A DNA stretch of 64,000 bases from Bradyrhizobium sp. Ai1a-2 (GCF_000426245.1 NZ_AUEZ01000027.1:1-64000); one strand, 5' to 3'; shown: positions 16,332 to 23,920, counted from the first letter of the stretch. Program-made: numbers and translations. The notes: generated by a model from the letters alone, not told the origin.

Positions 16332-17459
16332 TCAGCTGAGACCGTTAGCTGCAAGCCGAGACAGCAATTGCCGCTTGGCCTTGTGCCGCGCCCGAAGATC
16401 GGTCAGGCGGCGATGAAATTCGTCATCAGTCCCTTGCTGGAGCGAAAGCTCGCGCAAGTCCGCAAGCATGACGGTCACCTGATCGTAGGCGTGGTTGTTG
16501 CGAACGGCTATAAGATCCTCGACGTCCGGCCAGGCCGCCTCTCTTCGTCGCCTCAGCGCTTCTATTCTGCCTTTCCTGGCCTTCGCCTCGCTCCGCTGCG
16601 CAAGTTGTTGCTCGGCCTGCGTTCGCTCTTCCTCCGCCTTGCGGCGCGCTTCCGCCAGTTCGGTTGCGATCCGGCGCAATTCGCCGGCCTGCCTGCGCGG
16701 TTGTGCGGAGTTCTCGGACGGGATGGCCGGGCGGCAACGGCGACGAAAATCCGCGCGAACAAGCGGATCGCCATCGTAGAGGCGCCGTAGATAAGCATCT
16801 TTCTCCTTCGCGCCGAGTGCTTTGATCGCCGCGGTGATTTCCTGTTCCTGCGGTTCGGGATGCAGGACGGCAGGCCTTGCGGCCGCTGCTTCGACGAGGT
16901 CGCGATCGATGCAGAAGAACTCCGCGAAGGCCGTAAGTTGAGGCGTCAGCGGCCCGAGCCCGTCGAGCGGCTCGACTGTCTTGTCCGGAATGTTCTCGCT
17001 CTCCACCGACATAAGCCAGATGAGATAGAACGGCCGAAGATCACCCTCGAGCAGATCATTGCGCACCGGAGCGATGGCATTAAGCCACCCCTCGCCGCCC
17101 TCGCCCTCCGTCTCCAGGTCATCCCGCGCCACATCAAGAATCACGTTCTCGTCTTGAATTCGAACACGTGCGTCGTCTCCACCGCCAATGAATCGTTTCA
17201 GGTGGGGAACGTCCAACGCAAGCTTGGGAATGCGGATCGATATCCGTCGCGAGCCCCAATTGGCCAGATACAGGAACAGATCGAAGTATCGCGCCATCAA
17301 CCGATCGGGGTTGCCCTTGAAGTCACCCCAATTATAGGTGTTCACAAAGCTGGCGGCAGTGATGTCGGCACGGCTCGACAGCGCGCGCAGCTCCTGCTGC
17401 TCGGTCGGACTGAGCAGCCGATCGATCGCCCTGAATTCGTAGTACTGGTATTCACTCAT
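16332..17459 (-). CDS. Conserved hypothetical protein with C-terminal coiled coil, 375 aa
   Basis: It begins MSEYQYYEFRAIDRLLSPTE and continues ITAASFVNTYNWGDFKGNPD and YFDLFLYLANWGSRR. I recall this N-terminal pattern from conserved proteins in many bacteria that often neighbour SWIM zinc-finger proteins; that recollection is not checked here. Residues about 250-310 are a charged, heptad-like helix rich in Ala, Arg, Glu and Gln (RRIATELAEARRKAEEERTQ onward), predicted coiled coil. No enzyme motif, signal peptide or membrane segment is visible. It stands alone between the 52-aa gene and uppS. Function unknown. Confidence 0.75.
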   Translation of the reverse strand: MSEYQYYEFRAIDRLLSPTEQQELRALSSRADITAASFVNTYNWGDFKGNPDRLMARYFDLFLYLANWGSRRISIRIPKLALDVPHLKRFIGGGDDARVRIQDENVILDVARDDLETEGEGGEGWLNAIAPVRNDLLEGDLRPFYLIWLMSVESENIPDKTVEPLDGLGPLTPQLTAFAEFFCIDRDLVEAAAARPAVLHPEPQEQEITAAIKALGAKEKDAYLRRLYDGDPLVRADFRRRCRPAIPSENSAQPRRQAGELRRIATELAEARRKAEEERTQAEQQLAQRSEAKARKGRIEALRRRREAAWPDVEDLIAVRNNHAYDQVTVMLADLRELSLQQGTDDEFHRRLTDLRARHKAKRQLLSRLAANGLS

Positions 17460-17604
17460 GCGATCACTGCTGGTCGTTCGATCCTGACGCTCGCATCAAG
17501 ACTGGATGCGGCATATGTTACACTCGAACGAGCCGGGTGATTAAGAACGGGCCTCGAACCTTCAACAGGAAACGTCTGCCCCATCGCGCACGGGTCGGCG
17601 GTAT

Positions 17605-18327
17605 TCAGAGACTCGGCACATCCTCCAGCGCGACCGGTTGCAGGCCGCCGAAGCGGCGTTCGCGGCGGTGGAAGGAGGCAAGCGCCTCGGCGAGATCGTC
17701 CACGTCGAATTCCGGCCACATCCGCTCGGTGAAGTGCAGCTCGGCGTAGGCGCCTTCCCATAGCAGGAAATCGGACAGGCGCTTTTCGCCGCTGGTGCGG
17801 ATAATGAGATCGACGTCGCGCAGATTCGGCTCGCCTGTGATGAGTTCGGAGAAGGCTTCGCGCGTGAGCTTGCCGAAGCCGGCGACCCGCGTCGCGGCGT
17901 TGAGGATGGCATCGCGCGCGGAATAATCGATCGCCATGCGCAGATGCAGGGCGTCGCCATCCGCCGTCGCTTCTTCCGCGCGGCTGATCGCAGTGGCGAT
18001 ACCTCCAGGCAGGCGGTCGCGGCGGCCGATCACGGTGAGGCGGACGCCATTGCGCACCAGCGCCTGGATCTCGTTGGCGAGATAGAAGCGCAGCAGGCCC
18101 ATCAGCGCGGTGACCTCGGCCTTCGGCCGGCGCCAGTTATCGCTGGAGAAAGCGTACAGTGTCAGCGTGCCGATTCCCTGCGAGGGCGCCGCCTCGACGA
18201 TGCGGCGGATCGCTTCGACGCCGGCCTCGTGGCCGCGCAGCCGCGACAGCCCCCTCCGCGTCGCCCACCGTCCATTGCCGTCCATGATGATGCCGACGTG
18301 CAGTTTGGAGGAGAGATCACTTTGCAT
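17605..18327 (-). CDS. uppS: Isoprenyl transferase (UppS family)
   Basis: A 240-aa cis-prenyltransferase that extends farnesyl diphosphate with isopentenyl units to make the C50-C55 lipid carrier for cell-wall and polysaccharide sugars. The catalytic N-terminus is LHVGIIMDGNGRWATRRGL (Asp in MDGNGRW). TLYAFSSDNWRRPKAEV and DVDLIIRTSGEKRLSDFLLW are the other family signatures. I start at ATG 18327 (MQSDLSSKL), with GGAG upstream. It is not in the usual frr-uppS-cdsA context and may be a second copy. It follows a winged-helix regulator by 33 bases, and a palindrome shared with the operon promoter covers its start codon. Confidence 0.93.
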   Translation of the reverse strand: MQSDLSSKLHVGIIMDGNGRWATRRGLSRLRGHEAGVEAIRRIVEAAPSQGIGTLTLYAFSSDNWRRPKAEVTALMGLLRFYLANEIQALVRNGVRLTVIGRRDRLPGGIATAISRAEEATADGDALHLRMAIDYSARDAILNAATRVAGFGKLTREAFSELITGEPNLRDVDLIIRTSGEKRLSDFLLWEGAYAELHFTERMWPEFDVDDLAEALASFHRRERRFGGLQPVALEDVPSL

Positions 18328-18335
18328 TACAAAGT
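18319..18335. promoter_or_regulatory. Palindrome over the uppS start, candidate operator copy 2
   Basis: ACTTTGCATTACAAAGT matches the perfect 17-base palindrome at 19357-19373 at 16 of 17 positions. It lies in the 33-base gap between the regulator and uppS and includes the uppS start codon. Binding here by the winged-helix protein encoded next door is inferred from the paired occurrence. Confidence 0.6.
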
Positions 18336-18360
18336 CTCCGGTCAAAAATGGGAATCGTGA

Positions 18361-18741
18361 TCAGGCTGGCAGGATGCCGAGTTGGGAAGGCGCGGCGCCC
18401 TCCTTGCCCGCGGCCTTGGCGGCATCACGCACCAGCCGTTCCAGCACGACCAGATAGTCGAGGAAACGGCGGCGGCCCGCCTTGGTGAGGCGACAGGTGG
18501 TGTGCGGACGGTTGCCCTCATAGCCCTTGGTGACTTCGACGAGTCCGGCTTCCTGCAGCACCTGCAGATGACGGCTGAGATTGCCGTCGGTCAGTCCGCA
18601 TAGCTGCTTGAGATCGGCGAACGCCAGTCCCTTGGGATGCGTCATCAGCGAGGTCATCAGCCCAAGCCGCGCCTTCTCGTGGATCACGCGGTCAAGGCCG
18701 TCATAGGAAAACGGCGCGTTGCTGGCTTCAATCTTCGACAT
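18361..18741 (-). CDS. Winged-helix transcriptional regulator (HTH_34 type)
   Basis: A 126-aa single-domain regulator. Recognisable elements are FADLKQLCGLTDGNLSRHLQ (recognition helix), VLQEAGLVEVTKGYEGNRPH (wing) and a C-terminal helix LDYLVVLERLVRDAAKAAG. This is the MarR-like winged-helix group often paired with a small membrane protein. It overlaps the membrane-protein gene by 14 bases and is followed by uppS. Its likely operator is the palindrome repeated at the operon promoter and at uppS, implying autorepression. The ribosome site GGAGAAAACG is good. No ligand-binding domain is visible. Confidence 0.85.
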   Translation of the reverse strand: MSKIEASNAPFSYDGLDRVIHEKARLGLMTSLMTHPKGLAFADLKQLCGLTDGNLSRHLQVLQEAGLVEVTKGYEGNRPHTTCRLTKAGRRRFLDYLVVLERLVRDAAKAAGKEGAAPSQLGILPA

Positions 18742-19345
18742 CGTTTTCTCCAGAGGCGAAATACAACAGGGCAGCCATCAAAACCTGGCCGACGACGAAG
18801 GGCAGGCCCATGGTCCAGGGCGACAATGCGTGGCTCTGGCTCGCGACCACCAGCACTGCAAAGCCGGAGAGAAAATACCAGGCCCCTGCGAAAGCGATGC
18901 TGCGGGGCAAGGAACGAACCGAAGCGAACACGCCGAGGCTCACCAGCACCTGCCACAGGCCGGGCAGCATCCACAGCGTTTCGGGCGCGAACTTCCACAA
19001 CAGGATTGCGAGCAGCACGCCGGCGACGCCCGCCGGCAGGAACTGCTCGACCGCCTGCTGGATCATGGCGTCGGCGAGCCCGGAATGATGCCGGCGCGAG
19101 CGCGCCCGCATCTCGGTCCAGATCAGCGCGGCGGAAAGCAGCGCGGCGATGGTCCAGCCGCCGAAGAAGGTCAGAGGGTTCGCCGTCGGATTGTCGAGCC
19201 CCAGGAACTGCAGGATCGCAGTCAGTAACGCGACACCACCGGTGGCAGCCACGGTCGCCGGGCCGTAACCGCGGAACGCGGTGCCCGCCGCAATCTGGCT
19301 GCGGATGGCAAGTATATCGGCCAGGGCCTTGTCGAGATCGCGCAT
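18728..19345 (-). CDS. Multi-spanning membrane protein, 205 aa
   Basis: An integral membrane protein. Hydrophobic segments are ATVAATGGVALLTAILQFLG, LTFFGGWTIAALLSAALIW, FLPAGVAGVLLAILLWKF, MLPGLWQVLVSLGVFASV and SIAFAGAWYFLSGFAVLVV, with a last one near the end, about six in all. The N-terminus MRDLDKALADILAIRSQIAA is cytoplasmic-looking. I cannot assign a function. It is the first gene of the membrane protein-regulator-uppS unit, with a clear promoter and palindrome just upstream. The shared operator suggests it is co-controlled with uppS, so a role linked to the envelope or lipid carrier is plausible but unproven. Confidence 0.8.
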   Translation of the reverse strand: MRDLDKALADILAIRSQIAAGTAFRGYGPATVAATGGVALLTAILQFLGLDNPTANPLTFFGGWTIAALLSAALIWTEMRARSRRHHSGLADAMIQQAVEQFLPAGVAGVLLAILLWKFAPETLWMLPGLWQVLVSLGVFASVRSLPRSIAFAGAWYFLSGFAVLVVASQSHALSPWTMGLPFVVGQVLMAALLYFASGENDVED

Positions 19346-19356
19346 CGGTTGTCCGA

Positions 19357-19398
19357 ACTTTGCATTGCAAAGTATAGCGAGTCGCGAGGCGGGCGCAA
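19357..19398 (-). promoter_or_regulatory. Promoter and operator of the membrane protein-regulator-uppS unit
   Basis: A perfect palindrome ACTTTGCATTGCAAAGT at 19357-19373 overlaps a leftward -10 element TATACT (19371-19376). A -35-like TTGCGC lies 16 bases away (19393-19398). A repressor bound here would block RNA polymerase. The ATG is 12 bases beyond the palindrome. Confidence 0.7.
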
Positions 19399-19467
19399 GT
19401 CGGCCTGCGGCCGACCGCCAATCACTTCACCGTCTTCACGGAAACAGTTTGTGTAGCCCCGGTGCCG

Positions 19468-19827
19468 CTAGACCTTCACCAGGCTCGCAAATCCGCCATA
19501 GATCATGCGCTTGGCGTCGAAGGGGGCCGACTTCCCGTTCATCATGGATTTGAGACGCTCGTCCCCCATCACCTTGGCGTTGATCTTGTCGCGCTGGGCG
19601 CGCGATTTGTAGGTGATCCAGGCGAACACGACGGTTTCGCCGGGTTTCAGCTTGACGCTCTGCGGGAACGAGGTGAGCTTGCCGGGCTTGACGTCCTCGG
19701 CGACCCATTCGCGATAGTCCAGCGCTCCATGTTCGCGCCAAACCTTGCCGGCTTTCCGCGACATCTGGGCATAGGCGGCAAGATTCTTCTTCGGGACGGC
19801 GACGATGAAGCCATCGACATAGGGCAT
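19468..19827 (-). CDS. DUF1428 family protein
   Basis: A 119-aa protein with the DUF1428 pattern: MPYVDGFIVAVPKKNLAAYA at the N-terminus, KAGKVWREHGALDYREWVAED in the middle, ETVVFAWITYKSRAQRDKIN and FDAKRMIYGGFASLV at the end. The family has a ferredoxin-like (dimeric alpha/beta barrel) fold, and members are often found with SRPBCC, DUF899 and ArsR genes, as here. Enzymatic role unknown. Length is normal and the start has AGGA upstream. Confidence 0.9.
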   Translation of the reverse strand: MPYVDGFIVAVPKKNLAAYAQMSRKAGKVWREHGALDYREWVAEDVKPGKLTSFPQSVKLKPGETVVFAWITYKSRAQRDKINAKVMGDERLKSMMNGKSAPFDAKRMIYGGFASLVKV

Positions 19828-19850
19828 GGGCGGTTCCTGTTGTTGTTCCC

Positions 19851-19969
19851 GTCATTGCGAGGCGCGAAGCGACAAAGCAATACATGTACCCGCTTGCGCT
19901 GGCGTGGATTGCTTCTCGGAGCCTGTCGTCGGGCAACGCTAGCGCCGCCCCGGTGACTCGCAATGACGG
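19851..19969. repeat. Palindromic intergenic repeat, family B
   Basis: Bounded by GTCATTGCGAG and its complement CTCGCAATGAC, with internal GCAATACATG and GGATTGCTTC arms. Other copies lie at 23842-23920, 25649-25732 and 26976-27023. It fills the gap between the DUF899 and DUF1428 genes. Confidence 0.8.
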
Positions 19970-19980
19970 TCTGTGGTGCG

Positions 19981-20718
19981 TCAGTTATGGCAACAGGATG
20001 CCTGAACCGGCGTCGGCTGGTATTGGTCACGGTGCCGCACCCAGTCCATCGGATAGGGCAGGCCCTCTTCGTGACGGCCGAGCGGCGTGAGATCGAGGTA
20101 ATGGTATGCCGCGTTCATCATGTCGAGACCGCGGGCAAAGCACGAATAGGTGTGGAAGGTGTCGCCGGCCTCGTCGCGATAGAACACGCTGATGCCCGGC
20201 GCCTCCTCGACGCCGAAACCGGACGTGCCGAAATTGTAGATCCGGGCGCCCGACTTCAGCTCCTCCGGCGTGAACGACACTGCGAAGTCGTGGTTGAAGT
20301 CGCAATTCGCAGAGGACAGCCAGTCGAACGTCCAGCCCATCCGTTTCCTGAACGCTTCCAGCTTCTCGAATGGCGCACGCGAGATCGCCACCAGCGTGGT
20401 GTCGCGCGCCGCCAGATGCGGGATCAAGCGCTCATATCCGTCGGCCCAGAACGAGCAGCTCTTGCAGCCCTCATCCCAATCGGGCCCGAACATGAAGTGC
20501 TGCACCACGAGTTGCGGCTTGCCCTTGAACAGGTCGGCGAACGGCACCTTGCCGTTCGGGCCGTCGAACAGGTAGGCCTTGTCGATCTTGACCCAGGGCA
20601 ATGCCCGCCGCTCCGCGCTGAGCGCCTCGCGGGCACGGGTGAGCTCCTTTTCGTGCGCCATATGGACCTTGCGGGCTTCGATCCACTCCTCGCGTGACAC
20701 GATCTTGTGCGGCTGCAT
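19981..20718 (-). CDS. DUF899 (thioredoxin-like) family protein
   Basis: A 245-aa protein with the DUF899 signatures: KIVSREEWIEARKVHMAHEK at the N-terminus, WVKIDKAYLFDGPNGKV and PDWDEGCKSCSFWADGY. CKSC occupies the thioredoxin active-site position. APGISVFYRDEAGDTFHTYS and YHYLDLTPLGRHEEG follow. The family is thioredoxin-like but its substrate is unknown. The C-terminus ends ASCCHN, a second pair of cysteines. It follows the SRPBCC gene by 18 bases, and the set with DUF1428 and ArsR forms a commonly seen grouping. The start has GGAG upstream. Confidence 0.9.
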   Translation of the reverse strand: MQPHKIVSREEWIEARKVHMAHEKELTRAREALSAERRALPWVKIDKAYLFDGPNGKVPFADLFKGKPQLVVQHFMFGPDWDEGCKSCSFWADGYERLIPHLAARDTTLVAISRAPFEKLEAFRKRMGWTFDWLSSANCDFNHDFAVSFTPEELKSGARIYNFGTSGFGVEEAPGISVFYRDEAGDTFHTYSCFARGLDMMNAAYHYLDLTPLGRHEEGLPYPMDWVRHRDQYQPTPVQASCCHN

Positions 20719-20736
20719 GGCACTCTCCTTTGACGT

Positions 20737-21198
20737 TCAGGCGACGAAATTTTCCAGCTTGGTGAACAGCTCCGTCCATCCGCGCTCATGATTGTCGCGC
20801 GCGGTCTCGTCGAAGAACTGTTCGTGGTTGAAGGTCAACAGCGTGCCGGCGCCATCGGGCCGGAGCGATACCGTCACCAGCGACTCGCGCTCGGGCGTCG
20901 AATGCCAGGCCCAGGTGAACACCAATCGCTCGTTCGGCACGACCTCGCGATAGACGCCGCCGACCTGGTGGTATTCGCCGTCGTTGCCGGTGAAACTGAT
21001 CCGGTAGCGCCCGCCGGCGCTGACATCGAGCTCAGCCCGCGCCGAGCCCGGCTTCACATTCGCCGGCCCGAACCATTGCACTAGGTTTTCCGGTTCGGTC
21101 CACGCGGCGTAGATCTTTTCCGGCCGCGCGCGGAAGCGGCGCGTGAGGGTGAGGCCGGGGCGGGCGGCGGGGCCGGGCTTGGCGCTGCTGATGGCCAT
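20737..21198 (-). CDS. SRPBCC/AHSA1-domain protein
   Basis: A 153-aa START-like ligand-binding protein (activator of Hsp90 ATPase homologue type). The pattern is LTLTRRFRARPEKIYAAWTE, then NLVQWFGPANV, GGRYRISFTGNDGEYHQVGG, LVFTWAWHSTPERESLVTV and DNHERGWTELFTKLENFVA. Such proteins bind hydrophobic small molecules and are often encoded with an ArsR regulator. I start it at ATG 21198 (MAISSAKPG), preceded by GGAGGAAGACCC. Its first 118 bases overlap the end of the ArsR gene in another frame. Ligand unknown. Confidence 0.9.
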   Translation of the reverse strand: MAISSAKPGPAARPGLTLTRRFRARPEKIYAAWTEPENLVQWFGPANVKPGSARAELDVSAGGRYRISFTGNDGEYHQVGGVYREVVPNERLVFTWAWHSTPERESLVTVSLRPDGAGTLLTFNHEQFFDETARDNHERGWTELFTKLENFVA

Positions 21199-21527
21199 GG
21201 GTCTTCCTCCACGAAGGCGGCAAGGCGATCGAAATTGTCGGACCAGAAGCGTGCGTAGCGATTGAGCCAATCCATCGCCTGCTCCATCGGTCGCGCGGTC
21301 AGCCGGCACGCCACCGTGCGGCCGGTCTTCTCCCGCGTGATCAAGCTGGCATCCGACAATACGTCGAGATGCTTCATGATCGCGGGCAACGACATCTGAA
21401 ATGGCTGCGCCAGTTCGCTCACCGACAGGCTTTCCTTCTCGCCAAGCCGCGCGAGCAGCGCGCGGCGGGTGGGATCGGAAAGCGCCGCGAAGGTGCGGTC
21501 CAGCGTCTCGTCGGGATACTTAACCAT
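21081..21527 (-). CDS. ArsR-family winged-helix regulator
   Basis: A 148-aa regulator beginning MVKYPDETLDRTFAALSDPT, with DPTRRALLARLGEKESLSVS and the recognition helix FQMSLPAIMKHLDVLSDASL. No metal-binding cysteine motif is seen, fitting the subgroup encoded with SRPBCC proteins. The last 40 residues are low-complexity Pro/Ala/Ser/Arg (PAPPPAPASPSRAASARGRK) and are translated from bases that also encode the SRPBCC N-terminus. Family members usually stop near residue 110, so this tail is unusual. Transcription probably starts at or one base before the ATG, so the message may be leaderless. Confidence 0.9.
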   Translation of the reverse strand: MVKYPDETLDRTFAALSDPTRRALLARLGEKESLSVSELAQPFQMSLPAIMKHLDVLSDASLITREKTGRTVACRLTARPMEQAMDWLNRYARFWSDNFDRLAAFVEEDPWPSAAPSPAPPPAPASPSRAASARGRKRSTPRGPNRKT

Positions 21528-21562
21528 ATGGTTTAGTATAGACCCGATCCATCACGAGTCAA
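21520..21562 (-). promoter_or_regulatory. ArsR promoter with near-perfect palindrome over the start codon
   Basis: Leftward -35 TTGACT (21557-21562) and -10 TATACT (21535-21540) are separated by 16 bases, close to the consensus. An operator-like palindrome with core AACCATATGGTT (21522-21533) covers the ATG at 21527. The predicted transcription start falls at 21527-21528. No ribosome site precedes the ATG. Confidence 0.75.
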
Positions 21563-21604
21563 TGGCTCATATCGCGGGAACATTCATGAAAATTAGAAGG
21601 CAGA

Positions 21605-21790
21605 GGCGACCTGCGCCCTTCCCTTCTCACTTTGTGGGAGAAGGTGGCGCGCATGAAATGCGCGACGGATGAGGGGTTCTCTCCGCGGGTGATGGTGATT
21701 GTGGAGACAACCCCTCACCCTAGCGGGGTCCGTTGCTGGCGGCGTCGCAGCCCTCTCCCACAAGGGGAGAGGGCACACCAACTCGCACCG
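21605..21790. repeat. Palindromic intergenic repeat, family A
   Basis: Contains CCTTCTCACTTTGTGGGAGAAGG at the left (as arms), GAGGGGTTCTCTCC and its partner GGAGACAACCCCTCACC in the middle, and CCCTCTCCCACAAGGGGAGAGGG-type arms at the right. It is the same architecture as 13962-14132 and lies between arsR and the DUF3551 gene. Confidence 0.8.
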
Positions 21791-21826
21791 CGAAGGCGCA
21801 CGGCGCGAAGCGCGCCGTCCGCAAGC

Positions 21827-22096
21827 TCAGTTGTAATAATAGTAGTCCCTGTGCGCGCGACCGCGGCGCGGCGCCTGACCGAAAGCTACGCGTGGATTGA
21901 TGTTGCAATAGAGATTGCGGCCGGACGCGCTCGCCATGCATTGCGCATAGGTTTGATACGAGCAGTCGCCTGGAATTCCGAAACCCCGGCCCTGGGCGCA
22001 CCAGGGATAATCATAGGCCGCGGCGGGAGCGGAGCCGGCGGTGACACCCGCTCCGACGGCCGTCACGGCCAGCATTGCCAACATGAGTTTGCGCAT
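21827..22096 (-). CDS. DUF3551 family small secreted protein
   Basis: An 89-aa protein with a signal peptide (MRKLMLAMLAVTAVGAGVTA, cleavage near APAAA). The mature part YDYPWCAQGRGFGIPGDCSY continues to CMASASGRNLYCNINPR, with four spaced cysteines, and ends in a Tyr-rich tail (YYYYN). This is the DUF3551 pattern, a family greatly expanded in Bradyrhizobium and relatives, so it supports the taxonomic call. Two disulfide bonds in the periplasm are likely. Function unknown. Strong ribosome site GGAAGGAGAACG. Confidence 0.9.
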   Translation of the reverse strand: MRKLMLAMLAVTAVGAGVTAGSAPAAAYDYPWCAQGRGFGIPGDCSYQTYAQCMASASGRNLYCNINPRVAFGQAPRRGRAHRDYYYYN

Positions 22097-22130
22097 CGTC
22101 GTTCTCCTTCCTGGGCCAAGCTGGCCGAAA

Positions 22131-22219
22131 TCATGATCCGATTAGGTCGGATCATGATCTCCTCTCTTTGCTTGAGCATGATCTCTTCGGAAAACCGGTT
22201 TCCCTTTTCCGGATCATGC
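22131..22219. repeat. Palindromic intergenic repeat, family C
   Basis: TCATGATCCGATT and its mirror GGATCATGATC are followed by TTGAGCATGATCTCTTCGG, AAAACCGGTTT and TTTTCCGGATCATGC. The same ordered blocks recur at 37584-37684 and, in reverse order, at 56109-56230. Single blocks occur near 29958 and 61168. Confidence 0.85.
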
Positions 22220-22304
22220 CCACATCTGCGTAGTCGCGTGGCCGGCCTCACGGGTTCAGAACGCGATTGCCGCAGGAAGGTTCTGGATGATGCGCGCTTG
22301 CGTC

Positions 22305-23282
22305 CTATTCCACCTTCAGCCCGGCGCCCTCGACCACTTTCTTCCACTTTTCGGTCTCGGCGACGATCTCCGCACCGAATGCTTCCGGCGTCTGGATGCG
22401 CGGCTCGCCGCCGAGTTCAACCAAACGTGTCTTCATCGCCGGCTCGGCCATCACCAAGTTGATCTCGCTGTTGAGCTTGGTGATGATCTCCTTCGGTGTG
22501 TTCTTTGGCGCGCCCATGCCGAACAAGGCGCTCGCCTCGTAGCCCTTCACGGTCTCGCTGATGGCCTGCACATCGGGCAGCTGCGGCGAACGGTCCGCCG
22601 TGGTGACGCCGAGCGCCCGCAGCGAGCCGGAGCGGATATGCTGGATGATCGAGGGCATGTTGTCGAAGATCACATGCACTTGACCGGCAAGCAGATCGGT
22701 GATGGCCGGTGCCGCACCGCGATAGGGCACGTGCTGCATCTTGGCCCCGCTCATCGCCATGAACATCTCGCCGGAGAGATGCACCGAGGTGCCATTGCCG
22801 GATGAGGCCATGTTCACCTTGCCGGGATTCGCCTTCACATATTCGATGAACTCGGCGACGTTCTTGGCCGGAACGTCCTTGTTGACGGTCATCACGTTCG
22901 GCACCCGCTGGAACGAGGCGACCGGCGCGATGTCGCGAACGAAATTGAACTTCAGATTCGCATACAGCGTGGCGTTGATGTAGTTCGCGGGATTGACCAG
23001 CAGCACGGCGTAGCCGTCAGGCTCGGCGTTGATCGCGGCCTCCGTGGCGATATTGTTGCCGGCGCCGGGCTTGTTCTCGATCACGAATTGCTGTCCGAGC
23101 CTTTCCGACAGCCGCTGCCCGATCAGGCGCGCGAGGATATCGGTGGCGCCGCCCGGCGGATAGCCGACGATCCAGCGGACCGGCCGTGTCGGATAGTCCA
23201 CCCCCGCTGCCGAAGCGCGGCCGATCGCAAATGTCGAAATCCCGGAACCGATCAGACCAAGCGCGGTACGGCGTGAAATCAT
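22305..23282 (-). CDS. Bug/TctC-family periplasmic solute-binding protein
   Basis: A 325-aa periplasmic binding protein of the tripartite tricarboxylate transporter type. The N-terminus MISRRTALGLIGSGISTFAI has a twin-arginine-like RRTAL followed by a hydrophobic stretch and may use Tat or Sec. Family signatures are YPTRPVRWIVGYPPGGATDI, IENKPGAGNNIATEAA and VPYRGAAPAITDLLAGQV. These proteins bind carboxylates and related compounds. No TctA or TctB membrane genes are near, so it is an orphan, which is very common in this family. Ligand unknown. Strong ribosome site. Confidence 0.93.
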   Translation of the reverse strand: MISRRTALGLIGSGISTFAIGRASAAGVDYPTRPVRWIVGYPPGGATDILARLIGQRLSERLGQQFVIENKPGAGNNIATEAAINAEPDGYAVLLVNPANYINATLYANLKFNFVRDIAPVASFQRVPNVMTVNKDVPAKNVAEFIEYVKANPGKVNMASSGNGTSVHLSGEMFMAMSGAKMQHVPYRGAAPAITDLLAGQVHVIFDNMPSIIQHIRSGSLRALGVTTADRSPQLPDVQAISETVKGYEASALFGMGAPKNTPKEIITKLNSEINLVMAEPAMKTRLVELGGEPRIQTPEAFGAEIVAETEKWKKVVEGAGLKVE

Positions 23283-23419
23283 GAAGTTTCCTCCGATATG
23301 GCCGGATTCACACTCCGGTCCGTTTCTATTGAACTGATGACGGCGTGCGTTGTAACAAACTACGCATCGGACAGCCAGCGCGCATCCTGCGCGCCGGACC
23401 GCGACGAAAGGATGAGGCC

Positions 23420-23839
23420 ATGGCCGTCAAGGTGAACGCGCTCGACCATCTCGTGATCAACGTGTCCGACGTGGCGCGCTCCACCGAATGGTACGGCAGG
23501 ATCCTCGGCATGGAGGTCAAGGTGTTCGATCCGGGCGAGGGCAAGGCGCCGCGGACCTCGCTGGTGTTTGGAAACCAGAAGATCAATGTGCGGCCGCGCG
23601 ATGCCTCCAAGATCGAGTGGTTCACGGCCGACCACGAGACGCCCGGCAGCGAGGATCTCTGCTTCCTCACCTCCAGCACGCCCGATGAAGTGGTCGCGCA
23701 TCTCAACGCCAACGGCGTCAAGGTCGAGGAAGGGCCGTCGGCCAAGCACGGCGCGCGCGGCATGCTGCGCTCGGTCTATTGCCGCGATCCCGACGGCAGC
23801 CTGATCGAGATTTCGTCGTATGAGGATGGCGCCTCCTAA
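23420..23839 (+). CDS. VOC (glyoxalase/dioxygenase-fold) family protein
   Basis: A 139-aa vicinal-oxygen-chelate protein. It reads MAVKVNALDHLVINVSDVAR, then STEWYGRILGMEVKVFDPGE, and ends SVYCRDPDGSLIEISSY. The candidate metal ligands are the His of LDHLVINV and the Glu of LIEISSY, the usual positions. Such proteins are glyoxalases, dioxygenases or resistance proteins; the substrate is not evident. The start at ATG 23420 has AAGGA upstream and fits the family; a longer frame begins 25 codons earlier. It is divergent from the Bug gene and is followed by a family B repeat. Confidence 0.88.
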   Translation: MAVKVNALDHLVINVSDVARSTEWYGRILGMEVKVFDPGEGKAPRTSLVFGNQKINVRPRDASKIEWFTADHETPGSEDLCFLTSSTPDEVVAHLNANGVKVEEGPSAKHGARGMLRSVYCRDPDGSLIEISSYEDGAS

Positions 23840-23841
23840 TC

Positions 23842-23920
23842 CGTCATTGCGAGCGGAGTTAAGCAATCCATGCCTCAGCAAGCGGCGAAATGGATTGCTT
23901 CGCTCGGCTCGCAATGACGT
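23842..23920. repeat. Palindromic intergenic repeat, family B
   Basis: CGTCATTGCGAGCGGAGTTAAGCAATCCATG faces TGGATTGCTTCGCTCGGCTCGCAATGACG across a short loop (arms described, not continuous). It lies just after the VOC gene and could act as a transcript-end hairpin. Confidence 0.85.
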
